A DNA stretch of 64,000 bases, from NCBI GenBank assembly GCA_002256425.1, contig NKIZ01000001.1, positions 2,577,001-2,641,000 of the forward strand. The letters run 5' to 3'. Shown piece after piece: positions 62,051 to 64,000 of this stretch (position 1 is the first letter of the stretch; the number at the start of each line of letters is the position of its first letter). Made by a program: the position numbers and the translations under genes. The notes beneath the pieces were generated by a model that saw nothing but the letters and a program-made list of their open reading frames with translations, did no database searches and had not been told where the DNA came from. Origin of the DNA: Alphaproteobacteria bacterium PA2. Lineage in GTDB: Bacteria; Pseudomonadota; Alphaproteobacteria; Caulobacterales; Caulobacteraceae.

Positions 62051-63840
62051 CAGAAGACAATGTTGAGGGCAAGGGTGGCGGCCAGGACAATCACCCCCAG
62101 CACCACCGGGCTTTTGAACCAGGCGCTGGCGGGCTCATCCACCCTGGGCGTCAGGGAATAGACCAGTCCCACCAGGGACTCCTCGTCATGGGCCTTGGTC
62201 ATCAGGCTGCCGACAATGGTCAGGACGAAACAGACGCTCCAGGCCCAGATGGCGGTGGTGAAGTTCTGGGCCATTTCGCTGGGATAGGTGTGGACCAGGC
62301 CCAGCCAGCCGCCCTTGATCCCCGCCACGGCCCCCACTGACAGGGTCAGGCCATGGTGCAGGGCCGCCGCCGCCGTCCCGGCCAGCAGGCCCCAGAAGGC
62401 GCCATGCCCCGTGGCCCGCTTCCAGAACATGCCCAGCAGGAAGGTCGCAAAGACCGGCGCATTGACGAAGGCGCAGATCAGCTGGATCAGGTCCATGATG
62501 TTGTTGAACTGGGTGGCCATATAGGCCGCGCCTATGGACAGCAGGATCCCCGCCGCCGTGGCGATCCGGCCCATGGTCAGATAGTGGGCGTCCGACGCCT
62601 CCTTGCGGATGTAGGCCTGGTAGATGTCATAGGTCCAGACGGTGTTGAAGGCCGTCACATTGCCCGCCATGCCCGACATGAAACTGGCCAGCAGGGCCGT
62701 CAGCCCCAGGCCCAGCATGCCGGTGGGCAGGCTCTTGATAAGCAGGTTCGGCGTGGCCAGGTCATAGTCCAGCTGGGGCTTGCCCGCCGCATCCAGCATG
62801 GGCTTGCCCGTCACCGCGTCCAGCTTGACCGGAATGATCCCCTGGGACGCTGCGGCCGGACTGGCCCCAACGCCACTGGCGTGGGCCGGGTTCATGGAGG
62901 CCGTGGTCAGGGCCATGGCCGCAAGACCGGGCACGATCACCAGGAAGGGAAACAGCATTTTCGGAAAGGCGGCGATCAGGGGGGTCCGCCGGGCCGCACC
63001 CATGGAGTCGGCCGCCATGGCTCTCTGCACCACCAGGAAGTCGGTGGTCCAGTAGCCGAAGGACAGGACAAACCCCAGGCCCATGATCAGACTGCCGGCG
63101 TCGATCCCCATCCGGTTGGTCTCGGGGCTGCCCATCCCCTCCCACACATGCAGGTAGGAGGGATCAAGGGTGGTGGTCAGGCCCTGCCAGCCCCCTACCG
63201 CCTTGAAGCTCAGCCAGGCCAGGGGGACAAATCCCGCCACGATCAGGAAGAACTGCAGGACCTCGTTATAGATCGCCCCCCGCAGCCCCCCGGCGTAGAT
63301 ATAGGTCATGACCACCAGGGCCGAGGCCAGTATGGCCGCATGGAAGATCCAGGTCTGGGGCAGGTGCAGGGCCGCAAACGGCGCGTCCAGCACGTGCAAT
63401 ACGGTGATCAGCTTGGCCATGGCGTACATGGACACCCCCGACCCGATGATGGTCATCACCGCAAAGCTGAGCGCATTCAGCCCCCGGGTCTTCTCGTCAA
63501 ACCGCAGGCGCAGGTATTCCGGGGCCGACCTAGCCTTCGAGCCGTAATAGAAGGGCATCATGAAGATGCCGATGAAGACCATGGCCGGTATGGCGCCCAG
63601 CCAGTAGAAATGGGCCGTGGCCATGCCGTACTTGGCGCCCGAAGCGCCCATGCCGATGACTTCCTGCGCCCCCAGATTGGCCGAGATGAAGGCCAGGCCG
63701 CACACCCAGGCCGGGATCGACCGCCCGGCGAGGAAGAAGTCCGTCCCGCTCCGGGTCCGCCCGGAAGCCAGAAACCCCACCGCCAGCACCACCACCAGGT
63801 AGAGCCCCAGAATCGACCCGTCGATCAGACTTAGATGCAC
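62047..63840 (-). CDS. sodium:solute symporter family transporter
   Basis: 597 aa, about 14 membrane helices. SSS markers are FFLAGRSIPAWVCGLAFISANLGAQEVIGMGASGAKYG, TYIYAGGLRGAIYNEVLQFFLIV, FGYWTTDFLVVQRAMAADS and LLASFMSGMAGNVTAFNTVWTYDIY. It is close to the SglT/sodium-sugar branch by these motifs, but the substrate is not certain. A small membrane-protein gene is translationally coupled downstream. Confidence 0.88.
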   Translation of the reverse strand: MHLSLIDGSILGLYLVVVLAVGFLASGRTRSGTDFFLAGRSIPAWVCGLAFISANLGAQEVIGMGASGAKYGMATAHFYWLGAIPAMVFIGIFMMPFYYGSKARSAPEYLRLRFDEKTRGLNALSFAVMTIIGSGVSMYAMAKLITVLHVLDAPFAALHLPQTWIFHAAILASALVVMTYIYAGGLRGAIYNEVLQFFLIVAGFVPLAWLSFKAVGGWQGLTTTLDPSYLHVWEGMGSPETNRMGIDAGSLIMGLGFVLSFGYWTTDFLVVQRAMAADSMGAARRTPLIAAFPKMLFPFLVIVPGLAAMALTTASMNPAHASGVGASPAAASQGIIPVKLDAVTGKPMLDAAGKPQLDYDLATPNLLIKSLPTGMLGLGLTALLASFMSGMAGNVTAFNTVWTYDIYQAYIRKEASDAHYLTMGRIATAAGILLSIGAAYMATQFNNIMDLIQLICAFVNAPVFATFLLGMFWKRATGHGAFWGLLAGTAAAALHHGLTLSVGAVAGIKGGWLGLVHTYPSEMAQNFTTAIWAWSVCFVLTIVGSLMTKAHDEESLVGLVYSLTPRVDEPASAWFKSPVVLGVIVLAATLALNIVFW

Positions 63841-63901
63841 GCTTCGCCTCCCCAGGCTTTGGGAGGATCATTCGCTGGAATGGGGGTGAGGTCAAATGCC
63901 C

Positions 63902-64000
63902 ACCGGTCATTCCGGCGGAGGCCGGTATCCAGGTCCTAGGTCACGGCGCATCGGGAAAGGCCGCTCCTCGGGCGCCCATCATGCTCAAAGCCTTATAAGC
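63902..64000. repeat. interspersed inverted-repeat element, cut by window end
   Basis: Same family as 58180-58306: an arm starting ACCGGTCATTCCGGCGGAGG and a core with CCGCTCCTCGGGCGCCC. The second arm lies beyond the window. Confidence 0.75.

Noticed and set aside
62353..63834. 493-aa plus-strand reading opposite the sodium symporter
   Set aside because: His/Gly/Gln-rich antisense artefact of GC-rich codons; the minus strand encodes an obvious SSS transporter.

Overview
The window is GC-rich DNA from an alphaproteobacterium, most likely a Caulobacteraceae member such as Phenylobacterium or Caulobacter. Evidence for this is the housekeeping block DUF2948-hisD-UPF0262-phosphatase-infA-maf-RNase E/G-yacG-tRNA-Phe, the ExbB-ExbD-TonB operon, the GTTC-N7-GTTC type of LexA box, and alkane/ketone oxidation genes common in that family. 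The taxonomy is inference from gene content.

Region 1 (1-28.2 kb) is metabolic. It holds an ABC exporter cut by the window start, a Baeyer-Villiger-type flavin monooxygenase with a TetR regulator, an XRE regulator, a SpoU-type RNA methyltransferase, a CYP153-type alkane hydroxylase, and a methyltransferase/acetyltransferase/epimerase-ATP-grasp cassette. It continues with an SDR and dienelactone hydrolase pair, glycolate oxidase glcDEF, an ornithine cyclodeaminase-like gene, an acyl-CoA dehydrogenase, and a large RTX beta-roll protein. It ends with malonyl-CoA synthetase, a beta-helix/diheme-cytochrome pair, an NTF2-like protein, a DUF1295 membrane reductase, a carotenoid oxygenase and an alpha/beta hydrolase. 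The theme is oxidation of lipids, hydrocarbons and small acids.

Region 2 (28.2-40.5 kb) is core: tRNA-His, the TonB energising operon, a single-chain biotin carboxylase/carboxyltransferase, tRNA-Phe, the conserved yacG-to-hisD block and tRNA-Thr.

Region 3 (about 41.1-58.2 kb) is a P22-type (podovirus-like) virion locus on the minus strand: terminase, portal, scaffold, coat, gp4-like adaptor, fibre-like proteins, gp10-like hub, ejection protein, holin-like and spanin genes. No integrase, repressor or replication gene is visible in the window. Two near-consensus promoters, one before the terminase operon and one before the scaffold-coat-tail operon, each have a LexA box touching the -35 element, so the locus is probably SOS-induced directly by host LexA. 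Host-type cargo (HigBA, DUF1287, a secreted protein, DUF4386, a methyltransferase and an AHSA1-type protein) interrupts the head genes, and chromosomal-type repeats lie between coat and scaffold. This is either a decaying prophage or a domesticated particle, and is the most interesting part of the window.

Region 4 (58.3-64 kb) holds an arsR-arsC-aquaporin arsenic operon, a serine beta-lactamase-family hydrolase, a GNAT enzyme, and a sodium:solute symporter with a small membrane partner. Copies of an interspersed inverted-repeat family flank it.
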